A DNA stretch of 64,000 bases from Proteromonas lacertae (GCA_002245135.1 NGBS01000602.1:57958-121957); one strand, 5' to 3'; positions 12,628-24,768 are shown, counted from the first letter of the stretch. Notes: a model not told the origin generated them from the sequence alone. Made by a program: numbers and translations.

Positions 12628-14143
12628 TCAATCTTGATTTATTGTTAATTTTTTTCTTTTAACAGATCTTTCATTATTTCCTTTGCTTAATGTTTCAACC
12701 TCTTTTTCCAATTCTGTTATCCTTTCAGCTTGTTTTTCTTTTTCTTTTTCTAAAGCAAACATTTTTGTTCTTAATCTACTAATCTTTCTTCTTAACAACT
12801 TATTTTGAGTTCTAACACTATCTAACTCATCATTTGTACAACTGTATGTTTCATAATCATGTTGACAAGGGTTGTCCCATTTTTTTAATTTCAAATCTAT
12901 ATAAATAAATAATAGTGAACAATAACAATACCATCAAGTCTTTCAAGAATTTCTTCAATATCATATTCACATTCTTTAGTATTCTGATATAGTTGGTCTA
13001 CCGCTTCTTCAGGTCTACTATCTTCATCTATTTCTTCATCTCTATTAACACAACAAATATCTGTAACTATTTTAGATAAATGTTCTTGAATATATCCTAA
13101 ACTGCATATATCTTCATTCTTATCACCGACATATACTTTTCTACTTCTGACAGTTTCCTTTATACTGATATAATGGTGTTTATCTTCTTCATTTCCCTCT
13201 TCATCTTCTCCATCACTTTGATCATCATCTTCATCATCTTCATCATCATCTCTATCACTTTTTTCTTCTTTTTCATTACTTTCATCTTCTTTTTCTTCAT
13301 CATCAGTTTCATTATTTTCTTCAACTTTTTCATTTTCATGATTTTCATTTTCTGCTTCCATTTTATCATCTTTTTCTTCTTGTTTTTCATTTTTATCATC
13401 ATCTACTTTTTCTGTAATGTCAACATCATGTAATAAGTATTGACAGTAATCAGATAAATAGAAATGTTTGTTGTAATAGAATATATTCTTTTTACTTATA
13501 TTTCCATGAATAAGATTGTTTGAATGTAAAAGATATACTGAATAACAAATATCATAATATGCATTATATCTGTAACTTCCTTTTCTGCATTTATATTCTA
13601 TTTTCTTAGGTTCATTCTTCTTCTTCTTTTGTGATTTCTTCTTTTTATGATTATTTTCATCATCATCTTCATCATCATCTTCTTCTTCTCTAACATATCC
13701 ACATACAATTCTATGATCTTCTTCTTCTTCTTCCTCTTCTGTTTTCTCTTTATAGTCTTTACTCATCATATTCTCATATATTGGATATATATTTATGTCT
13801 TCAACATCTAATGAACCAATAAATTCTCGCATCTTCAAATAAATATAACCATTTTCTTCTTTTATCATCGAATATTTTACAAGATAGTTATGCTCATCAT
13901 TGATTTTATTAACTACTTCTAAAGCTGACAAATATTCTTGGATCTTTTCTTTTGGTACATCTCGAACATCAATCACCTTCAACACTTCATGCTCGGTACT
14001 TAACTTGTTTTCTATCACGAGGATATACGAAATACCACAACGAGGTGATGATTTTATGATCTAAATAATATATTTGCACCGGAATATACTTTGTATTCGT
14101 CTTTCAAGAAGGATAGTAAATTTTCATCCAATAAATCACTCAT
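12628..14143 (-). CDS. Degenerate protein-kinase-like protein with acidic insert and C-terminal coiled coil
   Basis: Four exons starting MSDLLDENLLSFLKDEYK. The kinase-like core is recognisable from a catalytic-loop equivalent LLHSNNLIHGNISKKNIFYY, where HRD is replaced by HGN, and from LSDYC where DFG is expected. The catalytic Asp is therefore Asn and the protein is probably inactive. A highly acidic Glu/Asp/Lys region of about 80 residues follows, and the last exon encodes a coiled coil with a basic end (RSVKRKKLTINQD). Introns: about 12902-12935, 14012-14035 (24 nt, the shortest in the window) and 14051-14079. The catalytic-loop change matches the pseudokinase-LRR copies elsewhere in the window, suggesting a distant relation. 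Confidence 0.6.
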
Positions 14144-14533
14144 TTTCTAAAGTAAAGAGAAAAAGAACAAATCAAGCCTCAAACCAATAATTTAGTGGTT
14201 TAATAGTAATTTTTTTTATCGTTATTTTAGAAAAGAACCTTCCCTAAAACGTTCACAGAATATGGAAATGATGAATTGAATGAAGTGTTTAAAATATTTA
14301 AAGAAAAGGGGATGGAAACTATATTTTATGAAGCTGTTCTAAAAATACAAACTGAAAATTAATTATTTATAATAATTTATACCTTTATATCTATATTTTA
14401 TACATTAAATGAATGAAAAATTGATTATGACATTTGAAATGTAAAATACATTGATTTGACAAGTATCAAGCTTTTTCATATTTTATCAATTTTAAGACTA
14501 TAGAAATGATAATTAAATCAAATATACATAAAA
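14144..14533 (+). other. Gap between divergent genes with one unexplained open stretch
   Basis: No complete gene is visible. About 42 sense codons run from 14237 to 14362 (reading RTFPKTFTEYGNDELNEVF and ending IQTEN stop), directly after a plausible acceptor (ttattttag). No upstream exon with an ATG could be found, so this may be a remnant or an exon whose start lies in the overlapping gene. CAAGCTTTTTCA occurs at 14467-14478, 55 bp before the next start. Confidence 0.3.
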
Positions 14534-16646
14534 ATGAAGGGTATAATAATCAATCGGCTCAATTATGCTATAATATATCTAAATAGTCTTATTCGAAAAA
14601 TGATAAAGTGTGGATATGGTGATTTGAGAGTATTAGTTGAAAATGAAGAAATGAAAACATTGAAATCATTATTGTGTTGTTGTAATGACACATTTCGAGA
14701 GATTTTAGAAGATAAAGAGTTTAAAGAACCATTAGAGTTATATGAAGGATGTAATAAAGATGTATTTCTGATGTTAGAAAGATATTATGAAGGAAATGAT
14801 ATAAATGTTGAAGATAATAACTGTGTTAAACTGTTATTGATTTGTGTTTGTTATAATGAGAATAGATTGTTGAAAATACTGAAAGAGTATATAATGAAAA
14901 GAATGAATGAAAATGATAAAATGATTGTTGAATTATTGAATGAGAAATACATACTTGAGAATAAGAATTTATTAGAAATGAAGATAGAAATGAATAAATA
15001 TGTAAGCATGAAGAATTATCGATTATTGAATGATAAAATGATAAATGAGATGAATGTGAATAGTATAAAAGAAATCTTTAGTAATGGAGTAATATTTAAT
15101 GGAAATAGAAGTGAATTAAAAGAATTATTGAATGGTTATATGTTAATGAATGCGAAATATTTGAATGAAGAAGAAAATGAAATAATGAAAGAGATAATGA
15201 ACAGAATAAATGAAAATGAAACAAATCAGTTAATAAGATATATCTCAATTCCAAAAATGAAAAATGAAATGATATATGAATATTTGATAGACAATTATCC
15301 AAAAGAAAATGAAGAAATCGAAATGAAAAGTATAAAATATTTCTATTCTATTTTTTAATAGAAGAAGAAATGATTAATCCTAATTTTTTAATGGAAAATA
15401 ATAAAGAGTTAAAAGTATTGTTAGTTGAAGGAAATATGATTATTAAAATGATGGTAATGTTAATGATATATGAAAATGACTTATGTTTAATCTATGAAAC
15501 ATATAAAGAATTATTTGATGAAATATTAAATGAATATAAAATGAATAAATGGAATGATTTTATGAAAAGAAAGAAAAGAAATGAGAATATTTTGAAATGT
15601 TTATTTACATATATGAGAGAAAACGAAAGTGAAATAAATGAAATACTGGATGTAATGGTAGAGAAATGTGGAATGGAAATTGTATATGATATAATTGAAA
15701 ATGACAAAATCTTTTTAAAGCATGGTGAAAACATTAACAATATATATTATTATATTCATAATAGAGGAATTGAAGATAGAGATAATGAATTAATAAATAA
15801 GATTGTAAAAGATGAAAGAAAAAGAATAAGAATAAAATGTATATAAAAGATGTAATGTAATATTGATAGATAGAAGAATAAAAGAATTCGAATATGAAGG
15901 AGAGATATATTTAAACGTGAAAGTATGTTTAATACCAATAGTTGATGTAGATGTAGAAGAATTCTATCTAAAATCAAGTATAAATGTTATAATTGTATTA
16001 ATAGAATTACCAAATGGTTTATCATTCAATAAAGAGACAGGTGAAATTAGTGGATTAACAACTGAATTATATGCAGGCTATTTAAGAATAGTTGCTAAGA
16101 ATATCTGGGATGAAAAAGAATATTCAATAAGATTAGCGATATTTGAAAGTATAAAAAATGAAACTATATTTTATCTTAGAAATTCATTTTATAAAATACT
16201 ATCAATATGATATTAGTGAAGATAAAAGAACAACTCGAAGTAATAGTAGGAATAATAATAAAAGATGTTACTTAAACATTAAGATGGAAAAATCAATCTA
16301 TCACTTCTTTTTCACATTTACATCATTACATTTTAGAATAGGTGCTGTTGTAGAATCATCTAGAATGGAGTATGGCAAAGAAGGAGAATATTGTGAGATA
16401 AATCTTGGCAATAGAATTCAATGGGGTAATATTGGTAAAACTCAAAAAATAGATAAACTACATTTGGATAAATACAATTGTGAAGTAATATTTGATATGA
16501 AGAAAAGAACATTCTCAATTATTGATATATTTAAATGTAATAATGTATTATATACAGATCTTCCAAACAATTTATATCCATATGTAATTATAAACAAGGA
16601 TGTTGATACAACAGTAAATTTATCTGAATTGTTGATTGTGGAATAA
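14534..16646 (+). CDS. BTB-like + putative-Ig (He_PIG) + SPRY-like multidomain protein
   Basis: Four exons join through introns at about 15331-15362, 15840-15870 and 16150-16180. The N-terminus (YGDLRVLVENEEMKTLKSLL, then NDTFREIL) resembles a BTB/POZ fold, followed by a long Met/Asn/Glu-rich helical region like a BACK extension. Around 16010-16060 there is LPNGLSFNKETGEISGLTT, a classical putative-Ig (He_PIG) motif more familiar from bacterial surface proteins and some protists. The last exon (GYxxx-type strands, CEIFDM-like core, LYPYVIINK) is a SPRY-like domain related to those in the 40.7-46 kb gene. The likely role is as a scaffold or ubiquitin-ligase adaptor; this is inferred from domains only. 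A copied fragment of its second exon lies at 46.43 kb. Confidence 0.7.
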
Positions 16647-16834
16647 AATTATACCCTTTAAATACTATTATCTTTATTTTTTCTGAATAAAACATGAATC
16701 ATTACAAACCGCACTAATTAACATAATTGTGATTTATTTACTAACATCTAATATTCAGTACAAATGATATAAGACATTTAAAAATATATTCGTTATCTAA
16801 AGTTTATCCATACAATTTCATCATTTTTGAAAGA

Positions 16835-16907
16835 GCCCGGGTAGTATAGTTGGTTAGTACATTTCGTTGTGGCCGAAATAACCCGCGTCCGAATCGCGGC
16901 CCGGGCA
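16835..16907 (+). tRNA. tRNA-His (anticodon GTG)
   Basis: A full cloverleaf: acceptor GCCCGGG pairs with CCCGGGC (16900-16906). The D arm is GTAT...GTAC with TTGG in the loop. The anticodon stem TTTCG/CGAAA holds loop TTGTGGC with anticodon GTG at 16869-16871. The T stem CCGCG/CGCGG carries loop TCCGAAT. Discriminator base is A and no intron is present. It is followed within a few bases by a T run (gttttttt) suitable for Pol III termination. Its high GC content stands out against the AT-rich flanks. Confidence 0.95.
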
Positions 16908-17035
16908 AGTTTTTTTCTTCTTTTATGTTTTAAATTAAGCTCTATTCTGGTTTGATTTTGAAAAAGACTCGTTATATTTAGTGACTGATATTCAAAAAAA
17001 TAATAAAAAAACAAAAAGAACTCATAATTAACAAA

Positions 17036-17353
17036 TTACTTACCATTTACTTCATAATACAACTGAGTAATAGCATTACAAGCTTCATAGAATTCTACAT
17101 CAGATACTATTAAATATATAACAATATATTAACATACGTGGATGATTTTTAACAATTTCTTTACCAAACTGAGGTTCATCATGTTTTACTTCTTCTTTGA
17201 GTATTTTGGGTATTCCATAAGGTTTATGTCTATCTGGATTTCTTTCCAATGCAATTTGACACAAAAAGGGTAATAATGTTAGTAATCCAATTGTAGCACT
17301 AAGATGCTTGGATACTTGTTTATTAGTGGCTTTTCCAACAAACTTATCAACTC

Positions 17354-17390
<37 letters not shown>

Positions 17391-18505
17391 TATAATATAT
17401 ATACTTTTTTATTCCATTTACTAAATAAGTAACAGTTAATGTAGTATTATAAAAACCAGCTCTTTCAATTGCTTTTGAATAACTATATTCTTGAATACAT
17501 TCAGAGAATGCTTGCGCAAATGTAGTCAAATAAGAACATGGTGTTTTTACTGATTCTATTATATATATATATATATATTATTCAATACTATCCATATCTA
17601 AAGTGCTTTGAAAAACAATTAACTCTTGTTTACATTTCTCTAATAATTGAGTTGATCTTTTAGAACATACACATGGCTAATTATATATATATATATTATT
17701 ATTATTATTATTATTATTATACAAGATGTCTACAATAATAACATGGTTTATTCTTTAATTCATCCAACTCCTGAAATAAACCAACTATTAGATAATAATC
17801 CCTTGATTTGATATTTTTATTGCTTCTTTGTGCCTTTAATTCCTCTATAAATCTTTGTATTAATACTTTTAATTCAATTGAACTATTGTATTTGTTGTAT
17901 TTTAACAAATATTTCACTGGATTTCTTAATGAACGAATATATTCTTGCACACATTCATATTTACATTCATTACAGTTTAAAGCAATTGGAACTATGTTTG
18001 GAGAATATATTTGAAATATTTCTAATATTGTTGATTGTTTTATCTTTTTTTTGATATATAATAGTGTTATCTATTTGGATATATTAATTATTGATTATAA
18101 TACAATTATTAACGGTGAAATTAACTCAGTGTTATTATGATTTTTAGGTTCTATTCCATTCAACCAAGCATATACACAAGCTATTTTTGATTAACTAAAT
18201 AAATAATATACATTTATTATAAATATCATTAAAAATGTCTATTATTATTTGTTCATCATATTGCAAAGCTGTATACAGATCAATGTATGAATCAACATAT
18301 TGCCTTGATTTATCTATCTAAATATATGATAAATATAATAAAATACGCACATTAACATTGATTGCACTACTTGCTTTTCAGTTAACGAATAATTTTGTCT
18401 TATTACCTCCATTTGTTTGATAAAATTGGTCATAGCATAACCATTAATACTTTCCAAAAAACTAAATAGTAGCCGAATGTTTCCATACGTTGTGAGCTGC
18501 TCCAT
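17036..18505 (-). CDS. Multi-exon protein of unknown function
   Basis: Reading from MEQLTTYGNIRLLFSFLESI, at least seven exons join in one frame through introns of 27-60 nt to give about 430 residues. The middle has Cys/His pairs (CYYCRHLPCVC, also LNCNECKYEC) that could bind metal. The C-terminal third (SYSKAIERAGFYNTTLTVTY, LSATIGLLTLLPFLCQIA, NPDRHKPYGIPK) is amphipathic and mostly helical, with one possible membrane-associated segment. One intron is almost pure TA repeat (17349-17400) and another is a TTA repeat. I do not recognise the family. The exon chain is convincing because every join restores the frame, but small errors in splice choice near 18.1 kb are possible. Confidence 0.6.
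17357..17389. repeat. (TA)n microsatellite forming most of an intron
   Basis: An uninterrupted TA dinucleotide tract inside an intron of the minus-strand gene 17036-18505. Similar TA tracts fill introns at about 4925-4950 and 36621-36647. Confidence 0.9.
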
Positions 18506-18699
18506 GATGAGAAAAATGCAAAAATAGAATAGTCTAAATGAAACGAATAGAATTTTAAAATTGATATTTCTTCTATATCACCCCATCTCAAAACAAAAAT
18601 ATTCATGTATATATATAAACAATATTAATTTACACAATATATATTGTTTATCTTCCATATAACTTACAAATTAGCATAATCAACTATAAACAAGTAATA

Positions 18700-19679
18700 C
18701 TAAAATATTATACCATCCAGTAGAATATCATCAGTGAATTTAGCTTCATTTTCAAACTCTTTTAATACAATATCTAACATATCTTCTTTACCTTCACCAT
18801 TAGCAGCAGATTTAAAGCATTCCCTCAACTTATCATATTTCACAAATGACTCTGGAACAGGTAAATCAAATATATAATAAGCACTACCATGTCTTACAGT
18901 TTTAACTGCATTTAATTTCTTCAAGCCATTCAATATCTTAGCATTAGTAGGATGTACAACAGCACCAAATTTCTTAATTCCATTTTGTAAAGCCACTAAT
19001 GATAATCCATATAATAAAGAACTACCAATACCATGTGATTGATATTCATCTATTACTGTCACCGCCCATTCAGCTAGTTCAGGATCATCGTATTCTCTTA
19101 TATATCTACCTACAGCTATACCATTAGATGTTGATAATGGATTAGATGGATCAAATGATAAAACGCAAAAGGCAAAATGATTAACATAATCTAAATGACT
19201 TAAATATTCTAATTGTTCGGGTGAAAATCGTTTGATTGGATGCATGAAGCGAAGAAAGAGAGAATTAGGTGATATTTTAGGAAGAGCTATTATTATTATT
19301 TATATGATAACTATATTATACAATTAACTAAACGAGATTTATCAGAATTAATAACTGGTCTTATTAGTATTTTCATATCTGATGTAAATTGATATAATGA
19401 ACTGTGCTTTGATATAAATTTTGCTTCGGTAACTTTATTGAATATCCTTCCTTCATTAACTATTTCTAAAAGTAAAGTTTGAAGGGCCACTCTCCCACCA
19501 TTTGCTTCACATTGCTCTTCTATTTTCTTAGCCATAGTTTTTATTTGTTTAGATGTGAAACTTAGATCTATTCTTCTAAAATAATCATTCATACCTGGAA
19601 TATTACCTGTTTCTCTTTCTAATAAATAAAAGTGTTTATCTGTATCTGCACCTATTGATAATCTTCTTTTCTTCTGCAT
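18700..19679 (-). CDS. GNAT-family N-acetyltransferase with N-terminal extension
   Basis: Two exons. Exon 1 begins MQKKRRLSIGADTDKHFYLL and ends ILIRPVINSDKSRLVN, the typical first strand and helix of GNAT enzymes. A 37-nt intron then joins SLPKISPNSLFLRFMHPIKR and the core. The acetyl-CoA binding motif A is EYQSHGIGSSLLYGL (a Q/RxxGxG/A variant), preceded by EWAVTVIDEY. The fold is closer to the bacterial Pat/YfiQ-type protein acetyltransferase domain than to histone acetyltransferases, but the substrate cannot be assigned. The first ATG (19677-19679) gives about 310 residues. The N-terminal 100 residues match nothing I recognise. Start chosen as the first in-frame ATG. Confidence 0.8.
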
Positions 19680-19778
19680 AAAAATCAAAAAGAAATAAAA
19701 AGAACAAAAATGGGTTTATGTAAAATCCTTTTTCGATGAATTACCCCAATTCAAGTAACAGTTAGAAAATATTAAATC

Positions 19779-21162
19779 ATGTCTACTGCATCAACTTACA
19801 CATATAAGGAAAAACCTAATATATCTCCATATGCTCCACATACATTTGCTGCAGATTATGCTTTAGGTATACTTCAGAAAGATAATGTAAATGAATAGAT
19901 CATGCTAGAAGATCAAGTACATCTCACAAAGAACCAAGTATATTTGTTTATTTAATAATTCAATAGGCGCACAGACTATATATTTAGAGCAAATAAGATT
20001 TCTCACAAACAGGGTGAAAGAACTTGAAAGAGAGAAAGATGTATATAATATTTGATAATAAGTACAATTAATAGGAAATTTCAACTAATACAAAGACCTC
20101 CACAATTAAGGAATATGAAAGAGGTTTTCACGATGGTTATGACCATTTTAAAGGTGATTTAGTGAAAATAAAAAATGCATTTAAACAATCCACAGAGTTG
20201 TCAACTAAACAGAAGGATAAGATTAAGTCATTACAATCTCATCTACATAAAGCACAGTATTTTTGTGTTATTTAACATTTTTAGTAATGAAATAAGACAA
20301 TTAAAAGATTCAAATAACAAAATTCAAACAGAATTAGCATTATGTAAGACAAATAACATATATGAAAGAGATAATAACATAAAATCATTGATGAAACAGA
20401 ATGAAGATTTAAAGAAAGAAATAAGAAGTTTGAAAGATGAGAATGAGAAGAATAATTACTATCTATTGATGGATACTCAAGAAAAAGAATCACAGTCTAT
20501 AAACACAATAAATCAACTACAATCATTATTACAAGATAAAGATGATGAATTACAAAGAAATGATGAAGTTGATATCTTTTTTGTTAATATATATAAATAT
20601 ATTTTATATGTTAATATCCTTAATTTACATTTTACTTAGGAATATGAATAGACAAATAGAAAGTCTAAAAGATCAGAATGATTCATTAATCCAACAAATA
20701 ACGATGGTTCAAAAGCAGACGGAATTAACTGAAAAATACAAAAGTGATTTTGATGATACAAAATATGAAATAAAGCAGAAGAAAGATGAGATTAAACAAA
20801 AGAAGGAGGAAATAAAGAAATTGACAGATGCTTTAATAGATTCTCAAGAGCATTTTGATAAACTACGAAAAGATTTTGAACAGTTACAGCATGAGAATAT
20901 GAACCTAATGAACGAAATAAAGATAATGAGAGAAGATGCTGAAGCAATTAGAGCTAAGATGGAATTATATGAGACTCAGTCAAGTGTAGAAGTAGAAAAA
21001 CAATACAAAATGAAGATGGAACTTCTTAAAAATGATTATGAAATGAAAATAAGAAAAATGGAGAATAAAATTATGAAATTAGAAACTATATTATCAACAC
21101 AAAGTAATAATACATTTGATATGTCATCATCACTACCTTCATCTCCATATAGACTTTATTAA
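19779..21162 (+). CDS. Coiled-coil protein containing a U12-type AT-AC intron
   Basis: The start exon reads MSTASTYTYKEKPNISPYAP. Four GT-AG introns (about 19871-19902, 19937-19965, 20041-20074 and 20259-20286) and one AT-AC intron (20572-20635) give a protein of about 385 residues. Apart from the N-terminal 45 residues it is nearly all heptad coiled coil (EIRQLKDSNNKIQ, KYEIKQKKDEIKQKKEEIKK, RKMENKIMKLETIL), ending in a Ser/Pro tail. It could be a cytoskeletal, centrosomal or Golgi-tether protein; sequence alone does not decide. The heptad pattern continues across the AT-AC junction (LQRNDEVVRNMNRQIESL), supporting that splice. Confidence 0.8.
20572..20635 (+). other. U12-type AT-AC intron (64 nt)
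   Basis: The donor is ATATCTTTTTT, one base from the U12 consensus ATATCCTTT. The branch site is ATCCTTAAT at about 20616-20624, almost the full TTCCTTAAC consensus, 11-12 nt before the terminal AC. The exons join as GTT G|TT AGG AAT ATG. The only GT donors here (GTTGAT, GTTAAT) are all in phase 0, and no AG acceptor gives that phase in the downstream frame, so a GT-AG solution is excluded by phase. Confidence 0.87.
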
Positions 21163-21293
21163 ATACTTAATTTAGATGTTGTTATGTATATTTTTTACCT
21201 TCATTCTTTTATATGCTAATTTGTTATTATTTAATCACTTTACATATTCACTATAAAAATAATATTAAAAAAAACAAACTAACAAAAATTAAG

Positions 21294-22573
21294 TTATATT
21301 TTTATAATTACACTCTTATTCACACATTTTTTATAAATTTTTATTCTCAATGAAGTTTGTCTTGATATGAAGTTGTTATTAAGTTGAATTACTTTCAGCT
21401 TTGTCAATTTACTTACACTATCAACAAATAATTCTACTCCTTCATCCTTAATCTTATTATCTATTATTAAATATAGTAAAAGAATATATATACATGAAAA
21501 ATTAACATCAGATAAATTAGTCAGATAATTACATTTGTTACAAAAATACTTCATACTTTTATCATCAACCAAATTGTCATTAAGATATAAACAGGAAAGT
21601 AAAGGAATATCTTCAAAATGATTACTTAAACATTTCATACCATATGAATCAATATCATTATCTATAAATGATTTATTATTACTATTATTGTTATATATAT
21701 TATACGTTTCATATACAAATACTTTATATCTTTCAAAGTATAAATATTATCTAATAAATATTCTACTCCATAATTACCTAAATATCCCATATTCAGATTG
21801 ATTGTCATTCTATCATTGGCTTTGTTGTGATTATATGAGGATATTTCATTATCTATTACTTGAATTATCTCATTCTTTATTGGATAATAAACTGAATAAT
21901 ATAATCCTTTACAGTTATTTTTAATTAAATTCTTGATTATTCTACTTCTATACCATGATTCTAAATGTATTTTATCATCTATTTCTAGTCTTATTTCTTC
22001 AATAAGAACTTCATTTGGTTTAGCAAATATCATCTCTTTTAGTAATTGACTATACTTTTCATATTTTAATTTGACCTTTATATCTTCTTCACTCTTTATA
22101 TCTTCAAATACAACTTCTTCTTCTTTTATGTTTATGTTTTTCATCATACAGTAAAAAATCTTACCTATTTTACTAATGTAATTCACATTCTCATCAACAT
22201 TTTCACAATTATACCAATCACTGATAATCATCTCATCATTCTCATTAAATGTGATGTTTGTAATAGAAAGACTAATATTGTTAATTCCTATTGTGTTTAT
22301 CATATTGATTGTATCTACAATATTATTCATTACATCTAATGTTTTCCTCTCTGATAACCTATTGCCCCTTAGTATATTTACTAAATAAGAGATCATCCCT
22401 GTTTCATTTAATTTTATATTTTCTTCTTTTTCATACACGATATTAATGGGATTTAAATAAGGTAGACATAATTTATTAACAATTTTTATCTTTTCTAACA
22501 AATATTTAACTACTTTCTTTTCTAGTTCATCTTTTCTGATAATCTCTTCTTTAACATTCCCTGTAGTTCCCAT
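21294..22573 (-). CDS. Kinase-like/LRR protein of the local pseudokinase-LRR family
   Basis: Begins MGTTGNVKEEIIRKDELEKK and runs through a kinase-like lobe lacking clear catalytic residues (ITFNENDEMIISDWYN sits where the catalytic and DFG segments are expected). Leucine-rich repeats of the ribonuclease-inhibitor type follow (NLNMGYLGNYGVEYLLDNIY, CLYLNDNLVDDKSMKYF, NKIKDEGVELFVDSVSKLTK). Two small introns, about 21662-21705 and 21469-21501, interrupt the repeats and both joins restore LRR spacing. Unlike the copies at 46.9, 54.3, 55.8 and 63.8 kb, no frame break is visible, so this one may be functional. The LRR part probably binds protein; partner unknown. Confidence 0.65.
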
Positions 22574-22771
22574 TATTATTTATATTTTATAATTGCATGC
22601 ATTGGACACTTACACCGAAAGAAAAACACAAAATAAAAAAAATTGATTCAAGCTTTTGAAATTGGCTTGGTTAATAAAAAAACAAACACATACATATATA
22701 CTAATAATAAATAATCTCATGAAAATGAGAGAAAATAAATATACATAATATACACAAATATATGTCATATA

Positions 22772-24768
22772 TCATATCATATCATCTGATTTATTCATAA
22801 TATCAATCTCAATACTTCCAGGAACATTAATAACTCTGTTATTATTATGCAAAGGTGATCCAATAGATAAATTATTCTGTTGAAGTTGAGATACTGAGTG
22901 ATGTTGAAGTTGTTGTTGTGGTGATTGACATTGTGTTTGAATCATTTTCCTATTCTTATTTACAGGTGTTTCATTAAAAGATGAAGATAATAAGGCAGAT
23001 GCTTGAAAAGATAGTTTTATCCTATGTGAACCATTGATAAATATACTTCCATTACCATTATTTGTATATCGAGGAGGAGAAGGAGCACAACTATTATTAT
23101 TAGCATAAGGATTATTACTAACATTGACTTTAGGTGAGAATTCATCATTTTCACTTTCACTACTATCATATTTCTTATTATTATTAGAATTATTCTTTTT
23201 ATCATTTGAATCTGAATTATTATTGATTAATATACTGCTATTATCATTTTTATAATTACTATTGCTTCCCTTCATAGCCATCTTAGTGTTGTTGCTATTT
23301 GTATTAGTTATATTATTCAATGGTTTGGGAGTTAAACTTGAAGTATTAAAACTACAATTACAACCTCTTACACTTCCATTATTATTATTATATATTGTAT
23401 CATTATTTGCTAAATTTGTATTAATAGTTAAATCCATCGGATGATGATGGTTGTGTTGTCTTTGGAATAATGAACTACTTCTATCTCGATAATTAGATGA
23501 ACTACGCAATATAGAACCAGTACCAGATGATGTAGTAGTAGTATTATTATTACCTACTGTATTGTAATTACTGGTATTGGTTGAATACATATCAACCAAT
23601 GATCTTCCTGTATTATCATTTGTAGTTGTATTATTGGTTGTTGTATTGTTTGATTTTCTACTAGTTGATCTGGATTTAGTCAAACTATGTTCGTTATATA
23701 AATTAGTGAATATTTTATGATAGAAATTGCCTTTACTAACTAGTAACTTCTCAGCAGTAAAACAGGTTAAATACTTCAAATTATATTGTATTTTCTGTTT
23801 ATGATGCATTGGTAGATATCTTTGAATCATTATTTCTAATAAATCACTTACATTTATATCTTCAACAGGTGGTGTTAAAGAACCTGGATAATTCCCAGTT
23901 TCATAATCAAAACGGTAATGGTGAGGTAAACCAGTAAATATTCTTTTTATGAACCTTATACATGATTCTGGTGGAAAACGACCTCTGTGGTTGATTTGAT
24001 ATGATTTGATTAAATTGTAATTTAATTTTCTTTCAAAAATTGGAATGTATATATTTGTTGGGATGTACAGCTCAATAATGAACATTTCAAATGAGTACAT
24101 AGGCTCCCATACATGAAATGTCCTAGATATGAAATTATACAACTGATTTAAATTTAAAAAACCATCATGGTTTCTATTCATTCAATATATATAATAGTAA
24201 TATACATATCTAACTTTTCAAACAATTCTTCTGCTCTTAAGTCGAGATAGCACTCATTCGAAAATAATGTTGCCAACTCACAGATGTTTCTCCATGATAC
24301 TTTCTCTGGATTAATATATGATATTGTACACAATACTATAATAATAATAATATAATAGATTCATAGAAAATATACAATAATAATGTAACACTGAAGGAGT
24401 AAACGCAAAAAATATGACAAATTGAAAAAAGTCATTCCAATCCATAGAATTTTCAGCTATACGTAAATAAATACAAAGAAATACGATAGACATCTGTAAG
24501 CTTTGAGAAAAATGGCATTTTTATAAATCTAGGAAGGTGGTATAATTTTGCTTACATCCATTTTTGATACAAACTTGTTACTATAGGAAAGTGATAAAAA
24601 TGTAGTGTAAATACTCTTTTATAATATCAAATTTCTTTCTAAGTAGTTGTACTTCTTTATTGTTTACTATTAAATTAGAATAGAAGCTATACAGTTAAAG
24701 TATTGAGCAAATTTGACTGAATTAGGTGACAGACCATTTTGATCGATTAGTTTTTCGTTACTATTCAT
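22772..24768 (-). CDS. EF-hand family protein, tandem copy 1 (long Asn/Ser-rich tail)
   Basis: About six exons starting MNSNEKLIDQNGLSPNSVKF. The conserved core is MDWNDFFQFVIFF, then WRNICELATLF, then an EF-hand-like loop FEKLDINHDGFLNLNQLYNF split by a 32-nt intron (Asp-x-Asn-x-Asp-Gly). A family segment follows (KSYQINHRGRFPPESCIRFI, SVLLEIMIQRYLP-like helix), and then about 280 residues of Asn/Ser/Thr-rich low complexity. It shares gene structure and core with the next two genes. A calcium-responsive regulator is the natural guess, but only one of the loops looks capable of binding. One 5' exon join (about 24596-24636) seems to use an AAG acceptor and is uncertain. Confidence 0.65.

Noticed and set aside
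13160-13433. Open frames on both strands made of Met/Lys or Phe/Ile runs
   Set aside because: They are shadows of the acidic Glu/Asp repeat region of the minus-strand kinase-like gene.
19311-19679. Separate small gene upstream of the acetyltransferase
   Set aside because: A 37-nt GTAT...TAG intron joins it in frame to the GNAT core, and its last residues (ILIRPVINSDKSRL) are the usual GNAT first strand.
20541-20638. Two separate coiled-coil genes divided near 20.6 kb
   Set aside because: The AT-AC intron joins them in frame and the heptad pattern continues; no promoter-like gap exists between them.
23262-23444. Plus-strand Leu/Val-rich frame
   Set aside because: It is the complement of the Asn/Thr-rich tail of the first EF-hand paralogue.
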